A DNA stretch of 64,000 nucleotides from Azospirillum sp. TSH58 (GCF_003119115.1 NZ_CP022363.1:1-64000), one strand, 5' to 3'; positions 38,474 through 47,666 are shown, numbered from the stretch's first letter. Program-made: numbers and translations. Notes: generated from the letters alone by a model not told the origin.

Positions 38474-40240
38474 TCACGCCCGCGGATCGACCGCGGAATA
38501 GGGGAAGAGAAGATCGAGGAAGCGTTCGGCGGTCGGCTGCGGTTCGTGGTTGGCAAGGCCGGGCCGCTCGTTCGCCTCGATGATCGCGTAGTCGGACCCC
38601 AGCAGGTCGGGGATCAGAAGATCCAGGCCGACCACCGGTATGTCGAGCGCGCGCGCGGCCTCCACCGCCGCCTCCACCACGCGGTGGTGCAGGCGGTCGG
38701 TGATGTCGTGCAGCGTGCCGCCGGTGTGCAGGTTGGCCGTCTTGCGCACGGCCAGGGCCTGCCCCTCCGGAAGGACCGAGTCCATGGAGAAACCGGCGTC
38801 CCGCACACAGCGTTCCGTCTCCTCGTCCATCGGAATGCGGCTTTCTCCGCCGGTGGCGGCGGCGCGGCGGCGGCTCTGCGCCTCGATCAGCTGCGCGATG
38901 GTCCGGTCGCCGGTGCCGACGATCTCCGCCGGACGGCGCACCGCGGCGGCGACCACGCGGTAGTCGATCACCAGGATCCGCACGTCCTGGCCCTGGACGA
39001 ACTGCTCCAGCAGGACCGTGTCGCAGATCTTCTTGGCCTTGCCGATGGCCCAGGCCAGAGTCTCCGCGTCGCGCACGTCCACCGTGATGCCCTGGCCCTG
39101 CTCGCCGCGCGCCGGCTTCACCACGACGCTGCCGTGGCGCTCCAGGAAGGCGGCGTTGTCGTCCATGCCGTCCGCGGTCATCTGGTCCGGCACCGACAGG
39201 CCCGCCCGCAGCAGCGTGCGCCGGGTCACCGCCTTGTCGTCGCAGCGGAACAGCGCCACCGCCGAGGTCAGCTCGCTGAGGCTTTCGCGGCACAGGATGC
39301 TGCGCCCGCCGAAGCTGAGGCGGAACAGGTTGGACTCCGCGTCCACCACCTCCACCGCGATGCCGCGGCGCCGGGCCTCGTTGATGATGATCATGGCGTA
39401 GGGGTTGAGGCTGGCCTCCACCGCCGGGCCGGCGAACAGCTTCTCGTTGATCGGGTTCTTGGTCTTCAGCGCGAAGACCGGCACCCGCCGGAAGCCCAGC
39501 TTCTCATAGAGCGCGATGGCGTTCTCGTTGTCGTGCAGGACCGACAGGTCCATGAAACTGCGCCCGCGTTCCTTGAAATGCCCGGCGAGCGCGCGGACCA
39601 GCGCCTCACCGATACCGGGATAGGCCGCCTGCGGATCGACCGCCAGGCACCACAGCGAGGAGCCGTTCTGCGGGTCCCTGAAGGCGCGGACATGATCCAC
39701 CCCGGTGACCGAGCCGACGACCGCCCCGCTGACCGGATCGGTGGCGATCAGATGGGTCAGCACGCGGCTGTCGCGCTCCGCCCAATAGAACTCCTGGTCC
39801 ATGGTGACCATGCCGCGGGCGCCGTAGATGCGGTTCACGGCGTCGGCGTCCTGGCGGCTGCGCGGCTTCTCGATGGTGAAGCCGCGCGTCTCGAAGCCGG
39901 GCCGGAAGGAGGCCAGCCGCAGGCGGTAGGTGTGCGAGGGGTCGAGGAACAGCTCGTTCGGCGCCCTGGAGAGCGCGACATGCGGGTCCTCCAGATACAG
40001 CGCGATGTCGCGCCGTCCCGGTCCCTCCTGCCGCATGGCCTCGATCAGCTTCCCGACGTCGGGGAAGGTGTTGGCGAACAGCAGGCGTCCCCAACCGCAA
40101 TTCACCACCGCGCACGGCATCGGCCCGGTTCCCACCCCCGTCCGCCGGCTCGGGCGCGGCGCGTCCTCGTCCATCAGGGCGGACACCAGGGTGCGTTCGA
40201 TACGGAAGGGCGTCTGGTTGCGATTCTGCATCGTCATCAT
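38474..40240 (-). CDS. ngg: N-acetylglutaminylglutamine synthetase (GNAT/ATP-grasp fusion)
   Basis: The 588-residue protein joins two catalytic units. An acetyltransferase (GNAT) domain lies at about residues 115-245 with LAVDPQAAYPGIGEALVRAL and LYEKLGFRRVPVFAL. An ATP-grasp ligase covers about 295-580, with SVVVKPARGEQGQGITVDV, ILVIDYRVVAAAVRRPAEIV and a final VVGLDLLIPDLL and EANERPGL. This fusion makes N-acetyl-Gln-Gln from glutamine. AsnO then amidates it to the osmolyte NAGGN, accumulated under salt stress. It starts 7 bases after the asnO stop, and the M42 gene follows closely. Confidence 0.93.
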   Translation of the reverse strand: MMTMQNRNQTPFRIERTLVSALMDEDAPRPSRRTGVGTGPMPCAVVNCGWGRLLFANTFPDVGKLIEAMRQEGPGRRDIALYLEDPHVALSRAPNELFLDPSHTYRLRLASFRPGFETRGFTIEKPRSRQDADAVNRIYGARGMVTMDQEFYWAERDSRVLTHLIATDPVSGAVVGSVTGVDHVRAFRDPQNGSSLWCLAVDPQAAYPGIGEALVRALAGHFKERGRSFMDLSVLHDNENAIALYEKLGFRRVPVFALKTKNPINEKLFAGPAVEASLNPYAMIIINEARRRGIAVEVVDAESNLFRLSFGGRSILCRESLSELTSAVALFRCDDKAVTRRTLLRAGLSVPDQMTADGMDDNAAFLERHGSVVVKPARGEQGQGITVDVRDAETLAWAIGKAKKICDTVLLEQFVQGQDVRILVIDYRVVAAAVRRPAEIVGTGDRTIAQLIEAQSRRRAAATGGESRIPMDEETERCVRDAGFSMDSVLPEGQALAVRKTANLHTGGTLHDITDRLHHRVVEAAVEAARALDIPVVGLDLLIPDLLGSDYAIIEANERPGLANHEPQPTAERFLDLLFPYSAVDPRA

Positions 40241-40247
40241 GCGGTGT

Positions 40248-42023
40248 TCAAATCCCGTGGGTTTGCAGCCAGAACTCCAGCAGGGCGGCCTGCCAGAGCT
40301 TCGAACCGCGAAGCGGCGTGATGTGGGTTTCCGGATCGCTGAACAGGCGGTCCAGATAGGCCGGCTGGAACAGCGCGCGCTCCCGCGCGGCGGGCTGGTT
40401 CAGCACGTCGCGCACCAGTTCCAGATAGGGGCCGCGGAGATATTTCAGGGCCGGCACCGGGAAGTAGCCCTTGGGCCGGTCGATCACCTCGGAGGGGACG
40501 ACGCGCCGCGCCGCCTCCTTCAAGACGTATTTGCCGCCGTCGCGCACCTTCAGCTCCGGCGGGACGCGGGCGGCGAGTTCGACCAGATCGTGGTCGAGGA
40601 AGGGCACGCGCCCCTCCAGCCCCCAGGCCATGGTCATGTTGTCCACCCGCTTCACCGGGTCGTCGACCAGCATGACGGTGGTGTCGAGGCGCAGCGCCTT
40701 GTCCACCGGGCGGTCGGCGCCGGGACGGGCGAAATGGGCGGCGACGAAGGCGCTCGCCGCGTCCTCGTCGGCGAGGTATTGCGGGTTCAGCGCCTCGGCC
40801 ATCTCCGCGCGGTTGCGGTCGAAGAAGACCTTGGCGTAGGTGGACAGCGGGTCCGTCGCCTCCATCATCGGCGGGTACCAGTGGTAGCCCGCGAAGATCT
40901 CGTCGGCGCCCTGGCCGCTCTGCACCACCTTCACATGCTTGGCGACCTCCTGCGACAGCAGGAAGAAGCCGATGGCGTCGTGGCTGACCATCGGCTCCGA
41001 CATCGCCCGCACGCAGTCCTGAAGGGCGGGCAGGGCGCGGCTGCTGTCGATGAACAGCTTGTGGTGGTCGGTCTGGAACCGCTGGGCGATCAGGTCGGAA
41101 TACTGGAACTCGTCGCCCTTCTCCTGCCCCACGGTCTCGAAGCCGATGGAGAAGGTCTGCAGGCCGGTCTGCCCGGCCTCCGCCAGCAGGGCGACGATGA
41201 CGGAGCTGTCCAGCCCGCCCGAGAGCAGCACGCCGACCGGCACGTCGGCGACCAGACGCCGTTCCACCGCCTTGCGCAGCGTGGACAGGACGGCGTCCTG
41301 CCAGTCGTCTTCCGACATCCGCTCGTCGCCGGGCTGCGGGCCGAAGACCGGCTCCCAATAGGTTTCCTCGGTGCGGCGCCCGTCCGGCTCCAGCGTCAGC
41401 AGGGTGGCCGGCGGCAGCTTGCGCACGCCCTTCAGGATGGTCCCCGGCGCCGGCACGACGGCGTGGAAGCTCATATACTGGTAGAGCCCCACCGGGTCGA
41501 TCGCGGTGTCGATGTCGCCGCCGGCCAGCAGGGCGGGCAGGGTCGAGGCGAAGCGCAGCCGCCCCGCCGTCTCGGACAGGTAGAGCGGCTTGATGCCCAG
41601 CCGGTCGCGGCCCAGCGTCACGCGCCCGCTGTCGCGCTCCCAGATGGCGAAGGCGAACATGCCGTAGAGCCGCTCGACGAAGCGGCGGCCCCAGGCGTGA
41701 TAGGCTTTCAGCAGGACTTCGGTGTCGCCGTGCGAGAAGAAGCGGTAGCCCTTGGCCTCCAGCTCCGCCCGCAGCTCCGGGTAATTGTAGATGCAGCCGT
41801 TGAAGACGATGCCGAGACCCAGTTCGGGGTCGGTCATCGGCTGCTGCGCCGCTTCGGACAGGTCGATGATGCTCAGCCGCCGGTGGCCGAAGGCCATCCG
41901 GCCATGGGCGAAGACGCCTTGCCCGTCGGGGCCGCGCAACGCCAGGGCTTCGGTCATCGAGCCGACCGCGGACGCGGAGGCCGGGCGAGAATCGAAGCGG
42001 ATTTCCCCGCTGATGCCGCACAT
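40248..42023 (-). CDS. asnO: N-acetylglutaminylglutamine amidotransferase, asparagine synthetase-like
   Basis: The 591-residue protein starts MCGISGE, so Cys2 is the glutaminase nucleophile; the ATG 42023 start is therefore firm. The N-terminal amidotransferase domain includes RGPDGQGVF, RLSIIDLS and FNGCIYNYPELR. The synthetase domain has the ATP pyrophosphatase loop VLLSGGLDSSVIVALL near residue 260. The family pattern GQGADEIFAGYHWYP and NMTMAWGLEGRVPFLD follow. Together with the adjacent ngg and M42 genes it forms the NAGGN osmolyte operon. Its upstream 350 bases have no gene and should carry the stress-responsive promoter. Confidence 0.94.
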   Translation of the reverse strand: MCGISGEIRFDSRPASASAVGSMTEALALRGPDGQGVFAHGRMAFGHRRLSIIDLSEAAQQPMTDPELGLGIVFNGCIYNYPELRAELEAKGYRFFSHGDTEVLLKAYHAWGRRFVERLYGMFAFAIWERDSGRVTLGRDRLGIKPLYLSETAGRLRFASTLPALLAGGDIDTAIDPVGLYQYMSFHAVVPAPGTILKGVRKLPPATLLTLEPDGRRTEETYWEPVFGPQPGDERMSEDDWQDAVLSTLRKAVERRLVADVPVGVLLSGGLDSSVIVALLAEAGQTGLQTFSIGFETVGQEKGDEFQYSDLIAQRFQTDHHKLFIDSSRALPALQDCVRAMSEPMVSHDAIGFFLLSQEVAKHVKVVQSGQGADEIFAGYHWYPPMMEATDPLSTYAKVFFDRNRAEMAEALNPQYLADEDAASAFVAAHFARPGADRPVDKALRLDTTVMLVDDPVKRVDNMTMAWGLEGRVPFLDHDLVELAARVPPELKVRDGGKYVLKEAARRVVPSEVIDRPKGYFPVPALKYLRGPYLELVRDVLNQPAARERALFQPAYLDRLFSDPETHITPLRGSKLWQAALLEFWLQTHGI

Positions 42024-42373
42024 TGTAAGAAAAATCTCCATATTCGAATTGACTGGACGCCGGCAAAAAACGCTGGAAAGCGGCGAAGGACCGGCGCCAC
42101 CCCTCAACAGGCGTGCAGCTTGATCGTCGCAAGGTTGGGGCCTGCCTTGCAGGGCTTATCCGGGGTAGGGGGTGACGAAAGACCGGACGGGGCGCCCGTA
42201 TTTCGGGCGTAAAAGGCTTACCGCTTCTGTCGCCGCCCGTTGCTCGATCCGGAAAAACGCAAGGCGCCGAGGCAGGAAGCGAATTGGAGGGACCAGGAGA
42301 TTTGGAGGCGCTCCCTCTGCCCCTTATGGGGTCCGATACGCAACGGCCCCGAAAGAAAGGCAGGGTGCGAGGC
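42024..42373. other. Intergenic region upstream of the NAGGN operon
   Basis: No gene is supported. A hairpin with arms CGCCCG/CGGGCG and loop TATTT lies at 42193-42209. The asnO ribosome site (GGAG, about 12 bases upstream) lies at its left edge. No clear sigma-factor motif stands out. Confidence 0.6.
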
Positions 42374-43864
42374 TCAGTGGGCGAAACTCACAGGAAGCCG
42401 GCGCAGAAGGCTCCACATCCGTTCGATGTCCACCTCGAACGACGCGGCGTTGTCCATGCCATCCTCACGGGGTGGAACCGCTTCGACATGGCTGGTGTAG
42501 GATAGCCCGCAAACGCCGCTGATATGGTAGAAGCAGGGGTTGAGGTAATTGCTGCTCCGGATCTCCACCATCCAGGTGCCCGGCGCGCAGAAACCGCAAT
42601 TGACCAAGCCCGCTCCATGCGCGCCGATCACCAACTCGGCCTCCTTGAACAAGCGGACCTGCTCGGCGAAAGACCGCTCCCCAAGCACCACCGTCTCGAA
42701 GCCGACCCGTTCAAGGGTCGTCGCCAGCGCCGCCTCGTTGGTGATGCGCGGGCAATCGCTGTCACGCCGGCTGATGAAAATCCGGCGGCGCGCGCGTGGA
42801 TCGTGGGCGATGCGTCTGCGCAGGGTCGCGAACAGATCGGTCACCGTTTCGTCCGGGAAAAGCCCGACCCCGCCGAGGTGCGATGGCACGATCAGACGGC
42901 GGCACCGGACGAGATCGGATGCCGGATCGGTTCCGTCGGCCGATGTTGCGAACCCCACATCACCCACCAGGAGCCGCAGGGAGTCCGCTTGCCAGGGCTT
43001 CAGGGGCGGGGCGAGCAACGGCGGTGGCGGGCCGATGTGGTGGGCACAGGCTTGCACGCTCGCCAGAATGTCCATGATCCAATGAAAGTAATTCCGGTTC
43101 ATCGCGGTGGACGCCAGAAGCGCCGGCCCTTCGACGACCTGGGCGTCAAGGCCGCCGTGCTCCAACCGCTCCAGATCCTCCCGGATCCGCTGGCTGTCGG
43201 ACAGGTAATGGGAGTCCTGCCACACGCCATGGCCTGGCACATAGACGGCGCCGGTGGAGCGGCGGACATAGACATCGCTCAGAAAGGACATGGCCGGTGG
43301 GTGGGTGACGATCTCCGCGTGCGGGAAGCCGGACAGGAGCGTGCCGTCTGGATCCCGGCATGGACGCCAGACGCGGCGGATCGGCCCCTCGGGGAAGACG
43401 ATGGTGGGGTTGGGCGATGCCCAGAGTTTGGCCTCCGCGACGTCCACGGGCACCGCGGCCACGTCCTGCGCGCGGCAGACGGAATAGCTTGGCTGCGGAT
43501 GGGATGCCGGGGCACCGAATGTCCGCACCGTGAGCGGCAGGCTGCATTGAACGGTGGCGTCGTCCTGGACGTAGATGAAGGTCAATTGGACGCGATGCGC
43601 CCGGCCATCGCGAAGGTAGGCTGGAACCCGGTACGAGAAGTTCAGGCAGCAATGCCCGTTATGACGCTCGCCGACAAAAGGAAGGAACTCATCGGCTCGG
43701 ATCGATGCCCGGTGCACGCCGTCGATCAGCACCTGGCACCAGACCGGGGCATAAGGACCGGCGCTGCTGATCACCCAGCCGGAAAAACCTTCATCATCAT
43801 AATCGACCTGCACCTCGGCGGTTGGCGTGGAGGCGGAAGGTGCAGTTGCGGTCGTGTTCAGCAC
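42374..43864 (-). CDS. GT61-family glycosyltransferase
   Basis: The 496-residue protein has the GT61 (DUF563) core in its C-terminal half: AMNRNYFHWIMDILAS, LIVPSHLGGVGLFPDE, RRRIFISRRDSDCPRI and GAHGAGLVNCGFCAPGTWMVE, with the family's HGAGL signature. The N-terminal 120 residues look like a beta-sandwich (YDDEGFSGWVISSAGPYAP), similar to accessory domains attached to alphaproteobacterial glycosyltransferases. It has no signal peptide or membrane helix. It probably adds a sugar to a surface glycan. The first in-frame start is GTG 43864, with a weak site, so the exact N-terminus is uncertain. Confidence 0.87.
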   Translation of the reverse strand: MLNTTATAPSASTPTAEVQVDYDDEGFSGWVISSAGPYAPVWCQVLIDGVHRASIRADEFLPFVGERHNGHCCLNFSYRVPAYLRDGRAHRVQLTFIYVQDDATVQCSLPLTVRTFGAPASHPQPSYSVCRAQDVAAVPVDVAEAKLWASPNPTIVFPEGPIRRVWRPCRDPDGTLLSGFPHAEIVTHPPAMSFLSDVYVRRSTGAVYVPGHGVWQDSHYLSDSQRIREDLERLEHGGLDAQVVEGPALLASTAMNRNYFHWIMDILASVQACAHHIGPPPPLLAPPLKPWQADSLRLLVGDVGFATSADGTDPASDLVRCRRLIVPSHLGGVGLFPDETVTDLFATLRRRIAHDPRARRRIFISRRDSDCPRITNEAALATTLERVGFETVVLGERSFAEQVRLFKEAELVIGAHGAGLVNCGFCAPGTWMVEIRSSNYLNPCFYHISGVCGLSYTSHVEAVPPREDGMDNAASFEVDIERMWSLLRRLPVSFAH

Positions 43865-44021
43865 GTTGGGCTTGTCCGGACTGGCTCATGCGCTCTTCGT
43901 TCGCCGCGCTGTGCTGGGCGGACGCTGAAACATACCATCACACGCTTCAAGAACGCAGCGCTCATCGGCACACAATCTCCGATGGAATGGACGAACCAAA
44001 AAGCCGGCCGCAATTAGACGT

Positions 44022-45482
44022 CTAATTGCGCCGCTGGTCGTCCGTCGCCAACGCGGCGCCGAGTTCGCGGGCGGCGTGGCGCAGGGCGCCAGGCTCGTGG
44101 CCGGTGAAGCCCAACATCAGCGCTTGCAGGGGTGGGGCGGCGATGTGCATCGGGCTGACCGGGCGGACGGCGATTCCGCGCCGGGCCGCCACCGCCTCCA
44201 CGTCGCGGTCCGACAGGCCGGGGCGCAGCCGGGCGATCAGCTTCATGCCCTGCTCCGGCACCTCCGCTTCCATCCAGGGGGAGAGATGGGCGCGGATGGC
44301 GTCGGCGAGCGCGTCCCGCGCGGCCGTGTAGCGGCGGCGCATGCGGCGCAGGTGCGGGCCGAAATGCCCGTCCTCCAGGAAGTCGGTCACCACGCCCGTG
44401 TACAGGGTGGCCGGGTGCCAGTCGGTCAGGCGGCGCATGGTCAGCACCGGCTCCAGAAGCTCGGGCGGCAGCACGGCGTAGCCGAGCCGCAGGCCGGGAA
44501 ACAGGACCTTGCTGAAGGTGCCGACATAGATGACCCGCCCACCGCCGTCGATCCCCTGAAGGGAGGCGAGCGGACGGCCCGCGTAGCGGAACTCGCTGTC
44601 GTAATCGTCCTCCAGCACCCAGGCGCCGGCCCGCCGCGCCCAGGCCAGCAGTTCCATCCGCCGCGCCATCGACAGCACCACGCCCAGCGGGTAGTGGGAG
44701 GAGGGGGTGACATAGGCCAGCCGGGCGTCCGGCGCCGCGGCGACGCCCGACGCCACCTCCATCCCCTGCCCATCGACGGGAACCGGCACGATGCGGGCCT
44801 GCGCCGCCTCCAGCGCGGCGCGCACCGCGGGGTAGCAGGGGTCCTCCAGCCACACCGGATCGCCGGGCCGCAGCAGCACCCGCAGCACGAGGTCGATGGC
44901 CTGCTGGGCGCCCGCGGTGATCACCACCTGCTCCGGCTCGCAGCGCACCGCCCGCGCGGTCTGGAGATAGCGGGCGATGGCCTGCCGCAGCGCCGCCGGT
45001 CCGCCGGGCTCGCCGTAGCCGAGCATCTCCGGGTCGGGCCGCTGGAGGTGCCGCAGGGTCAGACCGCGCCAGATCCGCAGGCTGCGCTCGTCCAGCGCGC
45101 AGCGCCCCGTGCTGAAGGGCAGGGTGCTGAAGGGCAGGGTGCCGAAGGGAGTGGCCGGTGGCGGCGGGGAGGGGATGCGGCGGGGCGGTTCCGGCGGGGG
45201 GATCTCCAGCCCGTCCGGCAAATCGCGGGACACGAAGCTGCCGGCCCCGACGCGCCCCTCGATGAAGCCTTCGGCCAGAAGCTGCTCATAGGCGGCGACC
45301 ACCGTGTTGCGGGCGACGCCGAGCCGTTCGGCCAGCGCCCGTGTCGGCGGCAGCTTCCCGCCGGGCGGCAGGGCGCCCGACAGGATGGCACGGCGCAGCT
45401 CCCGGTAGACCTGCCGCAGCAGCGGCTCCCCGCCCGTCCGGTCGATGGGAAGCAGCATCAGGTCGGAGAGATCGGCGGGCAT
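44022..45482 (-). CDS. MocR/PdxR-type regulator (GntR HTH fused to aminotransferase-like domain)
   Basis: The start is taken as ATG 45482 (MPADLSDLML), giving 486 residues. The GntR winged helix is at about residues 20-85: LLRQVYRELRRAILSG, PTRALAERLGVARNTVVAAY. The type I aminotransferase fold includes EQVVITAGAQQAIDLVLRVL, WVLEDDYDSEFRY, and VIYVGTFSKVLFPGLRLGY with the PLP lysine. MocR/PdxR proteins use PLP to sense vitamin B6 or amino compounds. The divergent neighbour is a pyridoxamine-oxidase-like flavin protein, a common PdxR target, and inverted ATTGGTCC/GGACCAAT repeats lie between them. GTG 45521 would start inside that operator. Confidence 0.9.
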   Translation of the reverse strand: MPADLSDLMLLPIDRTGGEPLLRQVYRELRRAILSGALPPGGKLPPTRALAERLGVARNTVVAAYEQLLAEGFIEGRVGAGSFVSRDLPDGLEIPPPEPPRRIPSPPPPATPFGTLPFSTLPFSTGRCALDERSLRIWRGLTLRHLQRPDPEMLGYGEPGGPAALRQAIARYLQTARAVRCEPEQVVITAGAQQAIDLVLRVLLRPGDPVWLEDPCYPAVRAALEAAQARIVPVPVDGQGMEVASGVAAAPDARLAYVTPSSHYPLGVVLSMARRMELLAWARRAGAWVLEDDYDSEFRYAGRPLASLQGIDGGGRVIYVGTFSKVLFPGLRLGYAVLPPELLEPVLTMRRLTDWHPATLYTGVVTDFLEDGHFGPHLRRMRRRYTAARDALADAIRAHLSPWMEAEVPEQGMKLIARLRPGLSDRDVEAVAARRGIAVRPVSPMHIAAPPLQALMLGFTGHEPGALRHAARELGAALATDDQRRN

Positions 45483-45485
45483 CGG

Positions 45486-45532
45486 ATTGGTCCAGTCGAC
45501 AAGGTCGGAATTGGCTCTCACGCCGGACCAAT
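45486..45532. promoter_or_regulatory. Inverted repeat between the MocR and oxidase-like genes
   Basis: ATTGGTCC at 45486-45493 pairs with GGACCAAT at 45525-45532, with a 31-base spacer. It sits between the divergent MocR-type and flavin-protein genes, a usual position for MocR operators, and would bind a dimer across about four helical turns. Confidence 0.55.
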
Positions 45533-45582
45533 GGCTAGGCTCTAATGGCGCCGTTGTCCACCGCCGCGAAGAGAGTTCCGCG

Positions 45583-46308
45583 ATGTCCGAGGCCGTTCCA
45601 TCCGACAGCTATCCCGTCACCGACCGCAACCGGGTGAAGCGCCTGCATGAGCGGGGACGCTACGACCGGGAATCCGTCCACGCCATCCTCGACGGCGCGA
45701 TGATCGCGCACATCGCCTACGTCGTCGACGGGCAGCCCTACTGCACCCCCACGGCCTTCTGGCGGGAGGGCGAGCATCTCTATTGGCACGGGTCCTCGGC
45801 CAGCCGGATGCTGCGGGCGCAGCGCGATGGCCTGCCGGTCTGCCTGACCGTGACGCATCTCGACAGCCTCGTGCTGGCCCGCAGCGGGTTCAACCATTCG
45901 GCGGATTACCGGTCGGCCATGTGCTTCGGCACCGCCCACATCGTCGAGGAGCCGGACGCCAAGGCCCGCGCGCTCGACGCCATGGTCGACCGCTTCTATC
46001 CGGGACGCAGCGCCGAGCTGCGGGCCGGCACGGCGCAAGAGATCAAGGCGACCATGGTCGTCGGCATGGAGATCGAGGAGGCGAGCGCCAAGGTCCGGAG
46101 CAAGGGCCTGTCCGACGAGGGGGAGGACATGGACCTGCCCATCTACACCGCCCGCTATCCGGTGCTTCAGGTGATCGGCGCCGCGGAGCCCTGTCCGCGG
46201 CTTCCCGCCGACACGCCGGTCCCGCCGGGGCTGGCGGGATTCACCGCCGGCCGCCGGCTGGACGAGCTGATGGTGGAGAACCACCGCCTCCGGTTCGGCG
46301 GGGAGTGA
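45583..46308 (+). CDS. Pyridoxamine 5'-phosphate oxidase-family flavin protein
   Basis: The 241-residue protein starts at ATG 45583 after GAAGAGAG. It has the split-barrel FMN-binding pattern: RYDRESVHAILDGAMIAHIAY, QPYCTPTAFWREGEHLYWHG, SASRMLRAQRDGLPVCLTVT and HSADYRSAMCFGTAHIVEE. This resembles the Pyridox_ox_2 group, not true PdxH. It may bind FMN or F420-like cofactors and act in amine or nitro detoxification. It is divergent from a MocR regulator, its probable controller. Confidence 0.85.
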   Translation: MSEAVPSDSYPVTDRNRVKRLHERGRYDRESVHAILDGAMIAHIAYVVDGQPYCTPTAFWREGEHLYWHGSSASRMLRAQRDGLPVCLTVTHLDSLVLARSGFNHSADYRSAMCFGTAHIVEEPDAKARALDAMVDRFYPGRSAELRAGTAQEIKATMVVGMEIEEASAKVRSKGLSDEGEDMDLPIYTARYPVLQVIGAAEPCPRLPADTPVPPGLAGFTAGRRLDELMVENHRLRFGGE

Positions 46309-46332
46309 CGCGCCCCGTCACCGGGGCCGACT

Positions 46333-46800
46333 TCACCGCGTCCGGCGCCACTCGCCGTCGATGGTGTAGGGTGCCGAGGAGCGGCGGCGATGAGTCCGGC
46401 CGCCCCGCGGGGGAGGACCGTCCAGATGCTCGGCGAGGATCGCCATGTTCTTGCGGTTGGCCTTCCAGAACACGTCGGCGATGTTGCCGGCGACCGGAAC
46501 GGCGCTGATCAGGCTGTCCATCGCCACGTTGCCGACCATGCGCAGCAGCTTGCCGCGCGGCACGCCGAGCCTCCAGGCCTCGCGGATGAGATAGCCGGAC
46601 ACCGCCGTGGTGGCGAGGTTGCCGAAGCCGGGAACCAGACCCAGCACCGCGTCGGCGCCGAAGGTGATGTTGGTGCCCGGCACGCGGACGGCGCTGTCCA
46701 TCATCCGCGCCAGCCATTCCAACCGCTGGCGCGCGGCGAAATGCGCCGTCTCGCCGTAGGCGGAACCGTAACGGAAGGAAGAAAAAGACGTATCGGTCAT
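46333..46800 (-). CDS. DUF4112-family membrane protein
   Basis: The 155-residue protein starts after GGAGGG. The core LARMMDSAVRVPGTNITFG, ADAVLGLVPGFGNLATTAVS and DSLISAVPVAGNIADVFWKA match DUF4112, with two hydrophobic segments at about 48-72 and 92-115. The C-terminal 30 residues are basic. Function is unknown. It converges with the flavin-protein gene; the hairpin GCCCC-N6-GGGGC at about 46313-46328 between them may be a weak terminator. Confidence 0.82.
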   Translation of the reverse strand: MTDTSFSSFRYGSAYGETAHFAARQRLEWLARMMDSAVRVPGTNITFGADAVLGLVPGFGNLATTAVSGYLIREAWRLGVPRGKLLRMVGNVAMDSLISAVPVAGNIADVFWKANRKNMAILAEHLDGPPPRGGRTHRRRSSAPYTIDGEWRRTR

Positions 46801-46970
46801 ACGGACCCTCCAGAAGGGGACGGCTGAACCGTCCGCTCAAGTGAAGGGCTCCGACATCGCGGTCCGTACCTTGCGGACCGCCAGAGGGGCCCGGAGCCAG
46901 TCCCGCACAGATGGCCCGGTCCTTCCGCCCGCGCAAGACCCGCCCGGTACATTTTCGTATGAGTACGTTG

Positions 46971-47003
46971 GAATCATCCCCGATTTTTTGGGGGCGCCGT
47001 CAC
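46971..47003. repeat. Repeat copy 1 flanking the unknown membrane-protein gene
   Basis: TGGAATCATCCCCGA, a run of six T, then GGGGGCGCCGTCAC. It closely resembles the copy at 47634-47666 in the same orientation. The CCCC-GGGG arms around the T run could form a hairpin. Confidence 0.55.
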
Positions 47004-47560
47004 AACAGCATCAGGAACGCCGGCAGGCCGCCCAGGACCGCCCCCTGGGCCCCGCCCCACAGAACGTCGCCCTGCTCCACCGAGCGGCGCAGCGCCGGGT
47101 TGGTGCCGCGCAACTGGCACAGGGCGAAGATGGCGGCGTTCACGGGACCCGCCAGGGCGAACCACAGGATCCAGGAGGGCATGCCGCCGAGCCAGACGGC
47201 GGGGGCGAGCATCAGGGCGGTGCGCCCGGTCCAGGAGAGGCCGCGGAACAACAGGGCTTCCCATGACCAGACCCCGCGCGGGCCGACCGGGCCGAAGGGC
47301 AGGAGATGCTGCCCGACGAGCGTCGCCCCGGCGGTGGCCACGCCGACCACCAGCGCCTGGTTGATCGGCATGGCCAGCGACCACAGGGCGGTGCTGAGCA
47401 GGGTCGCCGGGACGCCCCACATCAGCAGGCGGGACAGGGCCCCCGTCTGGCGGCTGAGCGCGCTGAGAAAGAAACTGCCGAGCAGGGAGCAGGTGACGGT
47501 GAGCAGGACGGCGGCGAACAGCAGATAGTCGATGACGAACTGTTCGGTCAGCATCACCAT
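47000..47560 (-). CDS. Hypothetical integral membrane protein
   Basis: The 186-residue protein starts at ATG 47560 after GGGGGAG. It has about five hydrophobic segments: residues 8-30 (YLLFAAVLLTVTCSLLGSFF), 42-60, 62-85, 108-130 and 165-183. A short basic loop (RGTNPALRRSVEQGD) precedes the last. I do not recognise a family, and there is no signal peptide. The gene is isolated between two near-identical 33-base repeats, with no close neighbours on its strand. Confidence 0.7.
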   Translation of the reverse strand: MVMLTEQFVIDYLLFAAVLLTVTCSLLGSFFLSALSRQTGALSRLLMWGVPATLLSTALWSLAMPINQALVVGVATAGATLVGQHLLPFGPVGPRGVWSWEALLFRGLSWTGRTALMLAPAVWLGGMPSWILWFALAGPVNAAIFALCQLRGTNPALRRSVEQGDVLWGGAQGAVLGGLPAFLMLL

Positions 47561-47633
47561 GGCCGTTCTCCCCCACCCGTTCTTTGTTCGTATTCCCCTC
47601 AATTACGGTGGGGCGCGACCGGGCCGGCGTCAA

Positions 47634-47666
47634 TGGAAATCACCCCGATTTTTGGGGGGCCGCCTC
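47634..47666. repeat. Repeat copy 2 flanking the unknown membrane-protein gene
   Basis: TGGAAATCACCCCGA, a run of T, then GGGGGGCCGCCTCAC. It matches the copy at 46971-47003 with a few mismatches and one or two shifted bases, in the same orientation, about 660 bases away. Confidence 0.55.

Noticed and set aside
46971..47003. CCCC-T-run-GGGG element as a normal Rho-independent terminator of the minus-strand gene at 47000.
   Set aside because: On the minus strand the run reads as A within the loop, with no T tail after the stem, so a standard terminator is not supported.
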